Part shown: positions 10,757 to 19,525 of the stretch, one piece after another
Position numbering within the stretch: the stretch's first letter is position 1
Layout of the letters: each line of letters starts with the position of its first letter
NCBI RefSeq assembly: GCF_013363995.1
Contig: NZ_JABWGO010000005.1
Span: forward strand, 80,711-144,710
Origin: Nonomuraea rhodomycinica
GTDB taxonomy: Bacteria; Actinomycetota; Actinomycetes; Streptosporangiales; Streptosporangiaceae
Reading direction: 5' to 3'
DNA: 64,000 bases
Notes under the pieces: generated by a model
Databases searched by the model: none
What the model saw: only the letters and a program-made list of their open reading frames with translations
What the model was told of the DNA's origin: nothing
Program-made: the position numbers and the translations under genes

Positions 10757-11206
10757 TCAGCGGCGGGTGGAGGGGCTCTGCACCTGCTCGAGCAGGCGCC
10801 GCATCGGCTCCGGGATCCGCGCGGGCACCATGCGGCCGTGCTCGTCGGGGCGCACGCAGGCGATCCGCTGCTCGCCGGTGGCGACCAGCTCCTCTCCCCC
10901 GCCCGGGAGCTGGCGCCAGTACTCGTACGTCATCACGGACTGGGTCTGGCCCAGCTCCCCCTGCCGCATCCGGACGACCACCTCGTCGAACACGGCCAGC
11001 TCCCGCAGGTAGTCGCAGCGGCAGCTCACCGTGAGCAGCCGCACCCCGTCGGCGAAGCCGGCCACCACGTCGGGGACGTAGTCGCGCAGGAACATCTCCC
11101 GGGCGCGTCCCTGCCAGCGGATGTAGTTGACGTAGTTGACGTTGCCCAGCAGGTCGGTGTCCTCGATGCCGACGACGTGGCGGTACTCGTAGGCGTCCCC
11201 GTTCAT
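10757..11206 (-). CDS. Enediyne-type thioesterase (E10-like, hotdog fold)
   Basis: A 149-residue single-domain hotdog thioesterase. It matches the enediyne E10 group (as in SgcE10 and DynE7) in the N-terminal YEYRHVVGIEDTDLLGNV and NYVNYIRWQGRAREMFLR segments, which replace the usual 4HBT signature, and in the VRLLTVSCRCDYLREL strand. In characterised cassettes this enzyme releases the linear polyene from PKSE. Its ATG overlaps the PKS stop codon (ATGA), so the two are translationally coupled and should be made in balanced amounts. The length equals that of known E10 proteins. Confidence is high for the family; the released product is not known. Confidence 0.9.
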   Translation of the reverse strand: MNGDAYEYRHVVGIEDTDLLGNVNYVNYIRWQGRAREMFLRDYVPDVVAGFADGVRLLTVSCRCDYLRELAVFDEVVVRMRQGELGQTQSVMTYEYWRQLPGGGEELVATGEQRIACVRPDEHGRMVPARIPEPMRRLLEQVQSPSTRR

Positions 11207-14200
11207 CGCAGCTCACCGGCCTTGCCCGCGTGGGGGTCGGTCTCGGCGAGGACGGCGAGCACCACGGGCGCGGGCACGCCGCGCAGCCGGGTGGACAGCG
11301 TCAGGATCCGGCGCCCGCCGGCGACGAGCCCCACCCAGCCGCCCTCCCTGGCGGAGTCGAAGGTGACGGCCGTGTCGACGGGCATGCCCGCCTTCACCAG
11401 GCATTCGGCGGCCGTCCAGATCCGCGTGGCGGCCGTGTCGGCGTCCTCGCCGGTCTCCTCGGCCACGGTCGCGGCCAGCGCGAGCCGGTCGGCGCCGAGC
11501 AGCGACGTCCACGCCTCCTCGCTCCTGGGGGTGACGGTCTCCAGGTCGCACCCGGCCGTGGTCGTCGCCATGGTCACGCCGGCGGCGTGCGCCACGGACA
11601 CCGTCACGCCGGCGGCGCGCGACGCCGGTGCGGTGCCGGCGCCGAGCACCTCCGGCCTGCCGTCCGGCCGCCAGGCGAGCTCCGCCTCGGCGCCGAACAG
11701 CCGCCGGACCGCCAGCAGGCTCGCCTGCCGCCGCTCCAGCCCCTCGCCGTCCACGTCGAGGACGACGCGTCCGGCCAGCTCCTGCTCGATGAGCACGTGC
11801 TCCAGGTACGAGCCGAGCAGCACGGGAACCCACTCGCGGGGCACCTCGTATTTGCTGACGAGCTGCGTCCGGAAGCCCTGCCACGTCTCGACCACCCGGC
11901 CGTCGCGGTCGGTGACCTCGATGTCCCAGCACTGGTCGTCGTACCGGTGCCGGATGTAGACGTCGGCCGCCCGCTCGCCCGCGCGGGGGCCCGGCACGAC
12001 GCGGTCCACGCCGAGGGGGATGGCCAGCACGGTCGGCCCGCAGGTCTGCATCGGCTGCATGTACGCGTCGCGGGCGGCCGGGTCGCCGAGCAGCAGCCGG
12101 TCGGGCAGGTAGCGGCCGAACCAGGACGAGCCCGTCCCGGGCAGGAGCCGGCCGGTGACGTGCTGGGCGCCGGTGCGGTGGATGCTCTCGACGAGCTTGA
12201 ACCGCGGGCCGTGGAAGAGCATCGGCCCGTACAGGTCCGTGGCCGGGTCGAACGCCATCGGCGGAAGGGCCATGTCGTCGCGCCGGACCAGCCCGAGCGG
12301 CTCCGGCTCGCCGGCCGTCCCGGTGTAGTCGCAGACCGCCCGGAAGTGGTCGACCTGGAACTTCGTCGCGCTGGTGCGGACGGCGGCGGCCACCCGGCCC
12401 GGCCCGACGCGCAGCGCCGCCACCCGGACGGTCACCGGGGCGTCCTCGGGCACGACGACGGCCCGCAGGAACTCGACGTTCTCCAGGACGGGGACGGCGT
12501 CGGCGCCGAGCACACCGGCCGCGGCCTGGGCCATCATCTCCATGCCGACCGTGCCGGGGACGACGGCGCCCTCGCCGCCGCCGAAGACGTGCTCGGCGAG
12601 GTAGGGGTCGGCGGCCCAGCTCACCTCGGAGTCGGCGACCAGCTCGATGCCGGGGTAGTGGACGCGCGGCTGCTCCAGGAAGCGCAGCAGCGGCAGCTCG
12701 TCGCAGCCTTCGCGGCCGGCGGCGAAGGTGACCGTCGGCAGGTCGCCGAAGCGGCCGGTGACCACGGTGACGACGGGCGCGTCCGGGTCGGCGACCAGGT
12801 CGCGCAGCATGGCCACGCCCTGGTCGGGGGTGATGGTGGTGACGCCGACGCGGGCGAGGCTCTCCACCGAGCCGAGCCGTTCGCCCATGCCGACGCCGGA
12901 CCACAGGGACCATTCGACGGCCCGGCACCGGCAGTGCGGCAGCTCGCGGGCGAGCCGTTCGACGAGGTCGCTCTGCCACTCGTTGGCGATCGCGTAGTGG
13001 GCCTCGCCGCGCAGCCCGGCCCGTCCGGTGATGCTGCCGAACGTGACGAGCAGCCGCAGGGCCGCGGTGTCGACGGCGGCCAGCACGGCGCGCAGGCCGG
13101 CGACCTTGGGGTCGACGGTGGCGGCGTAGTCGTCGTCGGTGAGCTCCTGGAGCAGCTTGGGCACGTTGCCGCCGGCCCCGTACAGCACTCCGGTGACCCG
13201 GCCGAGGTCGCCCTCGACCGCGGCGACCGCCTCGGCCACCGCCGCGGGGTCGGTGACGTCGGCGCGCAGGTAGCGGGCGGTCACGCCGGTGGCGGCCATC
13301 CGTTCCAGGTTGGCGGCCAGCTCGGCGTCCCGCTCGGGGTCGGAGCGGCCGAGCAGCGCGAGGCGGGCGCCCGTCTCCTTGGCCAGGCTGAGCGCGCACT
13401 CGGCGGTGATGCCCTTGCCGCCGCCGGTGACGAGCAGCACGTCGTCCGGGCCGAGCGGGATCCGGTCGCCGTCGAGCTCGACCGGGGTCAGGACGGGTTC
13501 GGTACGGGTGCCGTCGGCGTCGTAGCAGACCTCCGTGAACCCGCCGGTGGCGGCGGCCTCGGCGGCGGCCCGCGCAGGCGCGGCGGCGTCGAGCGGGAGG
13601 GTGACGACGGTGGTGGCGACCCAGGGCGCCTCCAGGTGGAGGGTCTTGGCGAAGCCGGCGCCGCCGGGCTCCTCCTGGAGGATCGCGCAGCGGGTCACGT
13701 CCTTGTCGGCGAGCACCGCGTCGGCGGCGGCGCGCAGCACCGCCAGCCGTTCGGCGTCCGGGCCCGAGGGCAGGATCGCCAGCACGCCGGCGCCCGTCTC
13801 GGCCTCCTCCAGCGCGGCGCGCAGCGCTCCGGCGGCGGGGTGCTCGCCGACGACGCGCCAGACGCCCGGGCTGCGCGGGGCCGTACGGCGCAGCGGGCCG
13901 CTCCGCCTGCGCGCCACGGCGAAGCCGTGGACCCAGGGCGCGACGCCGGGCGGGACGATCCGGGCCGCGGCCGTCTCGGCGTCCTCGGCGGGCGCCTGGC
14001 CCGTGGCGACGAGCTGTTCCAGCGTCTCGGCGACCTGACCGAGCGTGGCGGTGGCGTACCCGGTGGGCGCGGCGGGCTCGGACAGCCCGAGGCGGCGCAT
14101 GGCCTCGCCGACGATCTCGCCCACCACGATCGAGCTCAGGTGCAGGTCGTCCAGGAACTTGCTGTCGGCCTGCACCGCCTCCAGCGGGAACTCGGCGTGC

Positions 14201-17037
14201 GCGGCGACCAGCCGGCGCAGCAGGAGCAGCGGGTCGCCGGCCGGTTCGCCGTCGGCGGGGGCCTCGGGCGCCGCCGACGGAGCCGCCGCGCCGCCGGTCA
14301 GCAGCGCGGCGTCGATCTCCGGGACGACCTCGCACAGATTGGTGATGAAGGTGGGCGTGGCGGCCGGGTCGAAGGGGCGGGTGAAGCGGTCGTCGAACAG
14401 GGCGCCGACCCGCACGGCGGCGCCGACGGCGAACGCGGCGCCCAGCGTCCGCAGCATCCCGCCCAGCGACTCGTCGTCGGTGCGCGTGGCGACGGCGGGG
14501 ACGCTCACGATGTCCCGCGCGAGCTGGGTGAGCACCTGGCCGGGGCCCACCTCGATGAGCAGGTCGGCGTCCTTGGCGGCGGCGGCGAGCGCCTCGGCGA
14601 AGCGGACGGGCGCGGTGATCTGCTCGCGCAGCAGGTCGAGGGGCTCGCCGACGACCGGCGCCCCGGTCACGGTGGAGACCACGTGCCGGCGTACCGGCGC
14701 CGGGCTCTCCTCGGCCAGCGTGCCCGCGAAGACGCCGGCGGCGGGGGCGACCAGCGGCGAGTGGAAGGCGTGCGAGACGGGCAGCCGGACGGCCCGCAGG
14801 CCCTGGCGGGTCGCCCGCTCCACGACCCGGGTCACCGCCTCTCCGGGCCCGGAGACCACGGTCTGGCGGGGCGAGTTGAGCCCGGCCACGACCACGGGGT
14901 CGTCGCCGATGAGCGCGGCCACGGTGTCGGGGTCGGCGGTGACGCTCGCCATCGCCCCGCCGCTCTCGGACAGCTCGCTCATCGCGCGCCCCCGGGCGGC
15001 GGCGACGCGCAGCACCGCCGCCTCGTCGAACGAGCCGGCCCAGTGCAGCGCGACGAGCTCGCCGAGACTGTGGCCGACCGCGGCGCCGGCCTCGACGCCC
15101 AGCTCCGACAGCACCCGCAGCCCGGCGACGGACGCGGTCACGATGCGCGGCTGGGCCACGGCGGTCTCGACCTGGTCGCCGTCGGCGGGCAGCGCGGCCG
15201 TCTCGTACAGCTCGTCCACCGTGTCGAAGCGGCGGCGCAGCGCTCCGCCGTCGGAGCGCGTGCCGGAGCCCTGGCCGGGGAACATGAGGACGATGCGCGG
15301 CAGCTCGCCCAGGGCGCCGAGGAAGATCCCGGCCGCGGCGTCGATGTGCCGCTCCGTGCCCTGCCCGGCCAGCTCGGCGACCCGGCGCAGCCGTTCGGCC
15401 AGCTCGGCGGGCGTGCCGGCGACGACCGCGGCGCGCCGCGGTCGGGCTCCTCGCGCGCCGAGCCCGCGCGCGAGGTGCGCGGCGAGGTCGGGCAGTTCCG
15501 AGCGCGACATGCCCACCGCGACCGCGGCCAGGTGTTCCGCCTCGCGGCGCAGGTCGTCGGCGGTGTCGGCGTCCAGGCAGAACAGCTCGGCGTCCTGGGG
15601 CGAGTTCATGAGCGTGCGGGTGCGCCCGTCCAGGCGGGGGCGGCGGGGGCGCGGCGACTCGATCACGACGTGCGTGTTGATGCCGCCGAAGCCCATGGCG
15701 CTGACGCCCGCGCGCAGCGGCGCGCCGGCCGGCCACGGCTCGGCCTTGCGCAGGGTGCGCAGGGCGGGGGACTCGCCGGACAGCAGCTTGTGCGGCCGCT
15801 CGCATCCCGTCGTCGGCGGCAGCACCGCGCTGTTGACCGCCATGACGGCCTTGATCAGGCCGGCCATGCCGGCGGCGGCCTTCGTGTGGCCGATGTTCGC
15901 CTTGACGGAGCCGATGACCGCGGGCGGCGCGCCGGGGGCGGCGGCGCGGCGCGCCTCGGAGATCGTCTGGAGCTCGGCGGCGTCGCCCACGGCGGTGCCG
16001 GTGCCGTGCCCCTCGAAGTACGGCACCTCGTCGATGCCGAACCCGGCGCGCTCGTAGGCGCGGTCGAGGCAGAGCCGCTGGCCGTCGGACTCGGGCCGGG
16101 TGATGCCGCCCGCGCCGTCCGAGGACACCCCCCATCCGGCGACGAGGGCGTGCACGCGGTGACCCCGGGCGACGGCGTCCTCCTCGCGCATCAGCACGAC
16201 CATGCCGCAGCCCTCGCCCGGCCAGAAGCCGGCGGAGCGCTGGTCGTAGACGCGCATCTCGTCGGCGGCGAGCGCGCCGGCCCGGGAGAAGCCGATCAGC
16301 TCGTTCGGGTCGATGCTGATGTCCACCCCGCCGGCGACGGCGACGTCGAGGTCGCCGGCGACCAGCGCGTTGCAGGCCGTGGTGAGCGCGAGCAGCGACG
16401 AGGCGCAGGCGCCGTCCACGGCGTAGCCGCCGCCGTTGAGGTCGAAGTGGTTGCAGATGCGCCCGGCGATCGTGTTGGACAGGCCGCCGGCCAGGTAGTC
16501 GCCGTCGGGCACGGGGAAGGGCGCCTTGTAGTCGCGTTCCATGCGGGCGAGCAGCTCGGCGAGCTGCTCGGTGTCCATCGTCCCCTCCAGGGCTCCGGCG
16601 ACGACGCGGCGCACGTACGGCCAGCGCAGCCTGATCCCGGCGGCGCGCTGGCCCTCGCCGGTGAGGGAGTTGCCGATGACCACGCCGGTGGTCTCGTGCG
16701 GCGCGCCCTTGCCGTCGGGGAAGCCCGCGTCGGCCAGCGCCTCGGCCGCGACCTCCAGCGCGAGCCAGTGGACCATGTCGGTGTTGCGGTACGTCGTCCC
16801 CGCCACCTTGAACCGCAGCCGGTCGAACTCCCAGTCGCGTAACAGCGCCGCCTCGGTCGTGTAGAAGTGGTCGGGCGCCGTGCGGTCCTCGGACCAGTAG
16901 TCGGACAGCCGGATGCGTTCGGGGGGCAGCCGGCGGAAGGCCCGGCGGCCGGCCACGGCGTTGTCCCACAGCTCACCGGCCGTGGAGGCGTCGGGAAAAC
17001 GGCATGCCATGCCGACGACGGCGATACGAGAGGTCAC
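11203..17037 (-). CDS. Enediyne-type iterative polyketide synthase (PKSE)
   Basis: A 1944-residue single-module PKS with the PKSE domain order. The KS (1-460) has Cys211 in DGACASSL and His344 and His384 in EGHGTGT and NIGHTK. The AT (about 580-890) has Ser657 in GHSLGE. The ACP (about 930-1010) has LHLSSI around Ser969. The KR (about 1195-1440) has VTGGGKGITAE, Ser1335 and Tyr1348. The DH (about 1475-1750) has His1483 in EHVFGGGEG..VPG. A C-terminal phosphopantetheinyl transferase has GCDLE near 1829 and WTAAECLVKAG. All key residues are present and the size is typical. Known relatives make a C15 polyene iteratively from malonyl-CoA and self-activate their ACP. GTG 17037 follows AAGGA, 8 bases after the upstream gene. 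No E3, E4 or E5 gene is nearby, so a polyene-type product rather than an enediyne is inferred. Confidence 0.95.
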   Translation of the reverse strand: MTSRIAVVGMACRFPDASTAGELWDNAVAGRRAFRRLPPERIRLSDYWSEDRTAPDHFYTTEAALLRDWEFDRLRFKVAGTTYRNTDMVHWLALEVAAEALADAGFPDGKGAPHETTGVVIGNSLTGEGQRAAGIRLRWPYVRRVVAGALEGTMDTEQLAELLARMERDYKAPFPVPDGDYLAGGLSNTIAGRICNHFDLNGGGYAVDGACASSLLALTTACNALVAGDLDVAVAGGVDISIDPNELIGFSRAGALAADEMRVYDQRSAGFWPGEGCGMVVLMREEDAVARGHRVHALVAGWGVSSDGAGGITRPESDGQRLCLDRAYERAGFGIDEVPYFEGHGTGTAVGDAAELQTISEARRAAAPGAPPAVIGSVKANIGHTKAAAGMAGLIKAVMAVNSAVLPPTTGCERPHKLLSGESPALRTLRKAEPWPAGAPLRAGVSAMGFGGINTHVVIESPRPRRPRLDGRTRTLMNSPQDAELFCLDADTADDLRREAEHLAAVAVGMSRSELPDLAAHLARGLGARGARPRRAAVVAGTPAELAERLRRVAELAGQGTERHIDAAAGIFLGALGELPRIVLMFPGQGSGTRSDGGALRRRFDTVDELYETAALPADGDQVETAVAQPRIVTASVAGLRVLSELGVEAGAAVGHSLGELVALHWAGSFDEAAVLRVAAARGRAMSELSESGGAMASVTADPDTVAALIGDDPVVVAGLNSPRQTVVSGPGEAVTRVVERATRQGLRAVRLPVSHAFHSPLVAPAAGVFAGTLAEESPAPVRRHVVSTVTGAPVVGEPLDLLREQITAPVRFAEALAAAAKDADLLIEVGPGQVLTQLARDIVSVPAVATRTDDESLGGMLRTLGAAFAVGAAVRVGALFDDRFTRPFDPAATPTFITNLCEVVPEIDAALLTGGAAAPSAAPEAPADGEPAGDPLLLLRRLVAAHAEFPLEAVQADSKFLDDLHLSSIVVGEIVGEAMRRLGLSEPAAPTGYATATLGQVAETLEQLVATGQAPAEDAETAAARIVPPGVAPWVHGFAVARRRSGPLRRTAPRSPGVWRVVGEHPAAGALRAALEEAETGAGVLAILPSGPDAERLAVLRAAADAVLADKDVTRCAILQEEPGGAGFAKTLHLEAPWVATTVVTLPLDAAAPARAAAEAAATGGFTEVCYDADGTRTEPVLTPVELDGDRIPLGPDDVLLVTGGGKGITAECALSLAKETGARLALLGRSDPERDAELAANLERMAATGVTARYLRADVTDPAAVAEAVAAVEGDLGRVTGVLYGAGGNVPKLLQELTDDDYAATVDPKVAGLRAVLAAVDTAALRLLVTFGSITGRAGLRGEAHYAIANEWQSDLVERLARELPHCRCRAVEWSLWSGVGMGERLGSVESLARVGVTTITPDQGVAMLRDLVADPDAPVVTVVTGRFGDLPTVTFAAGREGCDELPLLRFLEQPRVHYPGIELVADSEVSWAADPYLAEHVFGGGEGAVVPGTVGMEMMAQAAAGVLGADAVPVLENVEFLRAVVVPEDAPVTVRVAALRVGPGRVAAAVRTSATKFQVDHFRAVCDYTGTAGEPEPLGLVRRDDMALPPMAFDPATDLYGPMLFHGPRFKLVESIHRTGAQHVTGRLLPGTGSSWFGRYLPDRLLLGDPAARDAYMQPMQTCGPTVLAIPLGVDRVVPGPRAGERAADVYIRHRYDDQCWDIEVTDRDGRVVETWQGFRTQLVSKYEVPREWVPVLLGSYLEHVLIEQELAGRVVLDVDGEGLERRQASLLAVRRLFGAEAELAWRPDGRPEVLGAGTAPASRAAGVTVSVAHAAGVTMATTTAGCDLETVTPRSEEAWTSLLGADRLALAATVAEETGEDADTAATRIWTAAECLVKAGMPVDTAVTFDSAREGGWVGLVAGGRRILTLSTRLRGVPAPVVLAVLAETDPHAGKAGELR

Positions 17038-17045
17038 GGGAATCC

Positions 17046-18293
17046 TTAGCTGTTCGACGGCGCGTTGCGCAGACGGTGGAAGGCGTTCACCCGCGCGGCG
17101 CGCAGCAGCGAGCCCGGTGACGCGAACTCCTTGACGTCGATGAGGCGCGAGGCGAAGGCGTAATAGTGCCGGGCCGCCCCGGCGTCGCGGGCCGCGGCGG
17201 AGAGCAGCAGCCGTTCGAAGACGTTGAACGGCCGCACGGCCGCGTAGTCCTCCATGAGCCGGTGATGGCTGTCGAGCGCGGCGCGGTGTTTCCCGCCGTA
17301 CGCCGCGAGCCCCGCCGGCACGTCCCCTCCCCCGGCCACGGCCGGGCCGACCGCGTCCACCAGCCACTGGGCCGACTGGAACGCCCACCCGCACCCGACG
17401 CCCCACAGCGGGTCGGTGGCCAGCGCCGCGTCGCCGACGAGCGCGAGGCCCGGCCCGTACGGCTTGCGGTAGACGTTGGGCAGGTCGCGCGTACCGATGA
17501 CCTTGGAGATGCGTTCGCCCTGGTCGATCGGGGGCGCGTCGGGCAGGGCGCGGACGAACCGCTCGAAGCTGCCCTCCGGGTCGGCGCGGAAGGCGGAGGC
17601 GTGGTGCTCCTTGCTCGGGCTGCAGGCGACCACGGTGACGCCGTCGTCGTTGGGGAAGGCGAAGGCGGTGTCGGGGTCGAGGAACCACACCCGGCTCGCG
17701 TCGCCGTCGGGCAGGCCGCGGTATTGGGCGAGGAAGCCCAGCCGGTTGTTGGCGCTCAGCCGTACGGGCAGGCCGCTGAGGGAGCCCACGGTGGAGTTGC
17801 GGCCGTCGGCGCCCACGACCAGCCGCGCCGTCAGCCGGGTCTCCGTGCCGTTGGCCGTGACGCGCACGCCGGTGAAGCGGCCGTCCTCCTCCAGGAGCCC
17901 GTTGACGCCGCTGCCGAGCCGCAGCTCGACGCCCGGTGTCTCGGCGGCCAGCCGCCTGAGCAGGGGGTCGAGGGTCCGGCGGCGGACGTTGAGCCCGTGC
18001 GGCAGCGGCTCCCTGCCGGGCGCGGGCCGCGGCTCGATCCATCCCCAGCGGGTCCACAGGTGGGTGACGTGCCGCCGTGCCCCCGCCCGCTCCAGCGGGG
18101 GCAGCAGGCCCAGCGTCTTGACGACCGGCATGCAGCTCGGCTGGAGCGTGTGGGTGCAGAGGACCTTGTACGCGTCCATGCCGGAATGCTTTTCGAGAAG
18201 CGCGACGCGGGCGCCGAGATTCGCGAAGAGTATGGCGGCGGCGCATCCGGCAATGCTCGCGCCCACTATGACGACGTCATAGTCATCTGACAT
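17046..18293 (-). CDS. FAD-dependent monooxygenase (PHBH/halogenase-like fold)
   Basis: A 415-residue flavoprotein. The N-terminal Rossmann motif VVIVGASIAGCAAAILFANLGA binds ADP, VVGADGRNSTVG is the DG motif, and GDAALATDPLWGVGCGWAFQ is the GD motif with the flavin-binding loop. The pattern fits group A aromatic-type hydroxylases and related halogenases or geranylgeranyl-reductase-like enzymes; the halogenase lysine signature is not obvious. It is the first gene of the PKS operon, ending 8 bases before the PKS start, so oxidation or epoxidation of the polyketide chain is a reasonable guess. ATG 18293 has only a weak AGGG ribosome binding site. Confidence 0.83.
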   Translation of the reverse strand: MSDDYDVVIVGASIAGCAAAILFANLGARVALLEKHSGMDAYKVLCTHTLQPSCMPVVKTLGLLPPLERAGARRHVTHLWTRWGWIEPRPAPGREPLPHGLNVRRRTLDPLLRRLAAETPGVELRLGSGVNGLLEEDGRFTGVRVTANGTETRLTARLVVGADGRNSTVGSLSGLPVRLSANNRLGFLAQYRGLPDGDASRVWFLDPDTAFAFPNDDGVTVVACSPSKEHHASAFRADPEGSFERFVRALPDAPPIDQGERISKVIGTRDLPNVYRKPYGPGLALVGDAALATDPLWGVGCGWAFQSAQWLVDAVGPAVAGGGDVPAGLAAYGGKHRAALDSHHRLMEDYAAVRPFNVFERLLLSAAARDAGAARHYYAFASRLIDVKEFASPGSLLRAARVNAFHRLRNAPSNS

Positions 18294-18673
18294 GCGACAT
18301 TTTCCCTACGTGACCACGGCTGAGCGCACTCCCGCGCAAAGGAAGTGGTTGAACCGTAAACGGGGATTGAGGTGATCATTAAGAGAGTTACTGAATGGTA
18401 GGGATCGGGCTCCGAGATCGTCAAGAGTCCCCCGAGACCCGGTCGGCACCGGATCGGCATGCCGCGGCAGGTGGAGCCGCCGGTCTCGATCGGATCCCTT
18501 TCCGGCATTTCCGGGCGGAATCCTTATTGCGCCCGCGCCGGCAATCTCTCGTTCCCGATCCGCCCTCAGGGAATTCAGGAGCTCCCAGACTGAATTCGTC
18601 GACACCACGGCCGCGCGGCCGTCCCATCAGCTATACATCAGCTGCCGTTGCACCGCCGACGAAGGGGATTCCC
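18294..18673. other. Divergent intergenic region before the PKS operon
   Basis: About 380 bases separate the PKS operon (minus) from the membrane-protein operon (plus). The part nearest the operon (18340-18410) is AT-richer, including TAAACGGGGATTGAGG and ATCATTAAGAGAG, and probably holds its promoter. I see no recognisable operator, riboswitch or small gene. Short open frames here lack ribosome binding sites. Confidence 0.4.
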
Positions 18674-19525
18674 ATGGTCAGAGCGCGCCAGAAGCAGCGT
18701 GCCGCATCCGCCCCCCGCGCCGAGGAGGCCGGCGGATGGAAGGCCATGCGGACGTGGTTGGCGGGAATCGTCAGCGCCGTGATCGTGGCGGCCGTCGGGG
18801 TCGTGTTCACCGCCTGGTTCAACGCCCGCGGCTCCGACACCGTCGGGAGCATCAGCGGCGAGCCCCCGATCAAGGTCGGCCACGTCGCCGTCGACTACGC
18901 CACGCAGGACACCGCCCTGAGGCAAGCGGTGACCGACCCCGCGGACCGGACGGTCCTGCTGGGCAGCGCGTCCGGCTCGCGACGCGACACGGTCATGGCG
19001 CGCCACGACCGGGCCCCGCTCGAGACCGCCGACCTCACCGTCGTCCTCGTCGGCAACCGCAGCAGTCTGCGCATCGTCGACATCCAGCCGCGCGTCCTCG
19101 ACCGCAAGCCCGTCTCGGACGGCGCGCTGTTCATCCACACGTCGGGCGGAGAGGCCTTCACCATCGAACTCGCCGCCGACCTCGACCAGCCCGCGCCCCG
19201 CTTCACCAGTCCCCAAGATCCCGACATCTCGTACTTCAGGAAGAAGCAGATCGACCTCAGACAGGACGAACGAGTCACGCTGTCCCTGACGGTCACGGGC
19301 ACGGCCGCCTACTACGCCTTCGACCTCCTGGTCACCGTGCTCGCGGGGGACCGGACCGAGCAGCTGACGATCCAGGGGCCGGACCGGACCCCGTTCCGGG
19401 TGACCGGGACCTCCGGCACCTACCACGCCTACTACACGACCTCTCCGCTCGGCGGCTGGCAGCCGATCTCCAGGAGCGGCGCGTGCGCGATCGAGCCGAA
19501 GCTCGCCAAGGCCGGGAAGTGCTGA
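18674..19525 (+). CDS. Membrane-anchored protein of unknown function
   Basis: A 283-residue protein: a basic cytoplasmic head of about 25 residues, one transmembrane helix (WLAGIVSAVIVAAVGVVFTAW) and a long extracytoplasmic domain with alternating strands. Near its end it has a glycine- and aromatic-rich part (YHAYYTTSPLGGW) and one late cysteine pair. I do not recognise a named domain. ATG 18674 is preceded by GAAGGGG. The stop overlaps the GTG of the PQQ-repeat gene, so the two are translationally coupled and likely act together at the cell surface. It stands divergent from the PKS operon without an obvious link to it. Confidence 0.7.
   Translation: MVRARQKQRAASAPRAEEAGGWKAMRTWLAGIVSAVIVAAVGVVFTAWFNARGSDTVGSISGEPPIKVGHVAVDYATQDTALRQAVTDPADRTVLLGSASGSRRDTVMARHDRAPLETADLTVVLVGNRSSLRIVDIQPRVLDRKPVSDGALFIHTSGGEAFTIELAADLDQPAPRFTSPQDPDISYFRKKQIDLRQDERVTLSLTVTGTAAYYAFDLLVTVLAGDRTEQLTIQGPDRTPFRVTGTSGTYHAYYTTSPLGGWQPISRSGACAIEPKLAKAGKC

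Noticed and set aside
11230-16842. Very long plus-strand open frame opposite the PKS gene
   Set aside because: It is the mirror of PKS codons in GC-rich DNA; it has low-complexity composition, no domains, and the minus strand encodes a complete PKSE with all catalytic motifs.
17038-18246. In-frame N-terminal extension of the PKS into the flavoprotein gene
   Set aside because: The PKS frame stays open through the upstream gene, but KS proteins begin at the SRIAVVGMACRFP stretch, GTG 17037 has an AAGGA ribosome binding site, and the extension lies over a well-supported flavoprotein.
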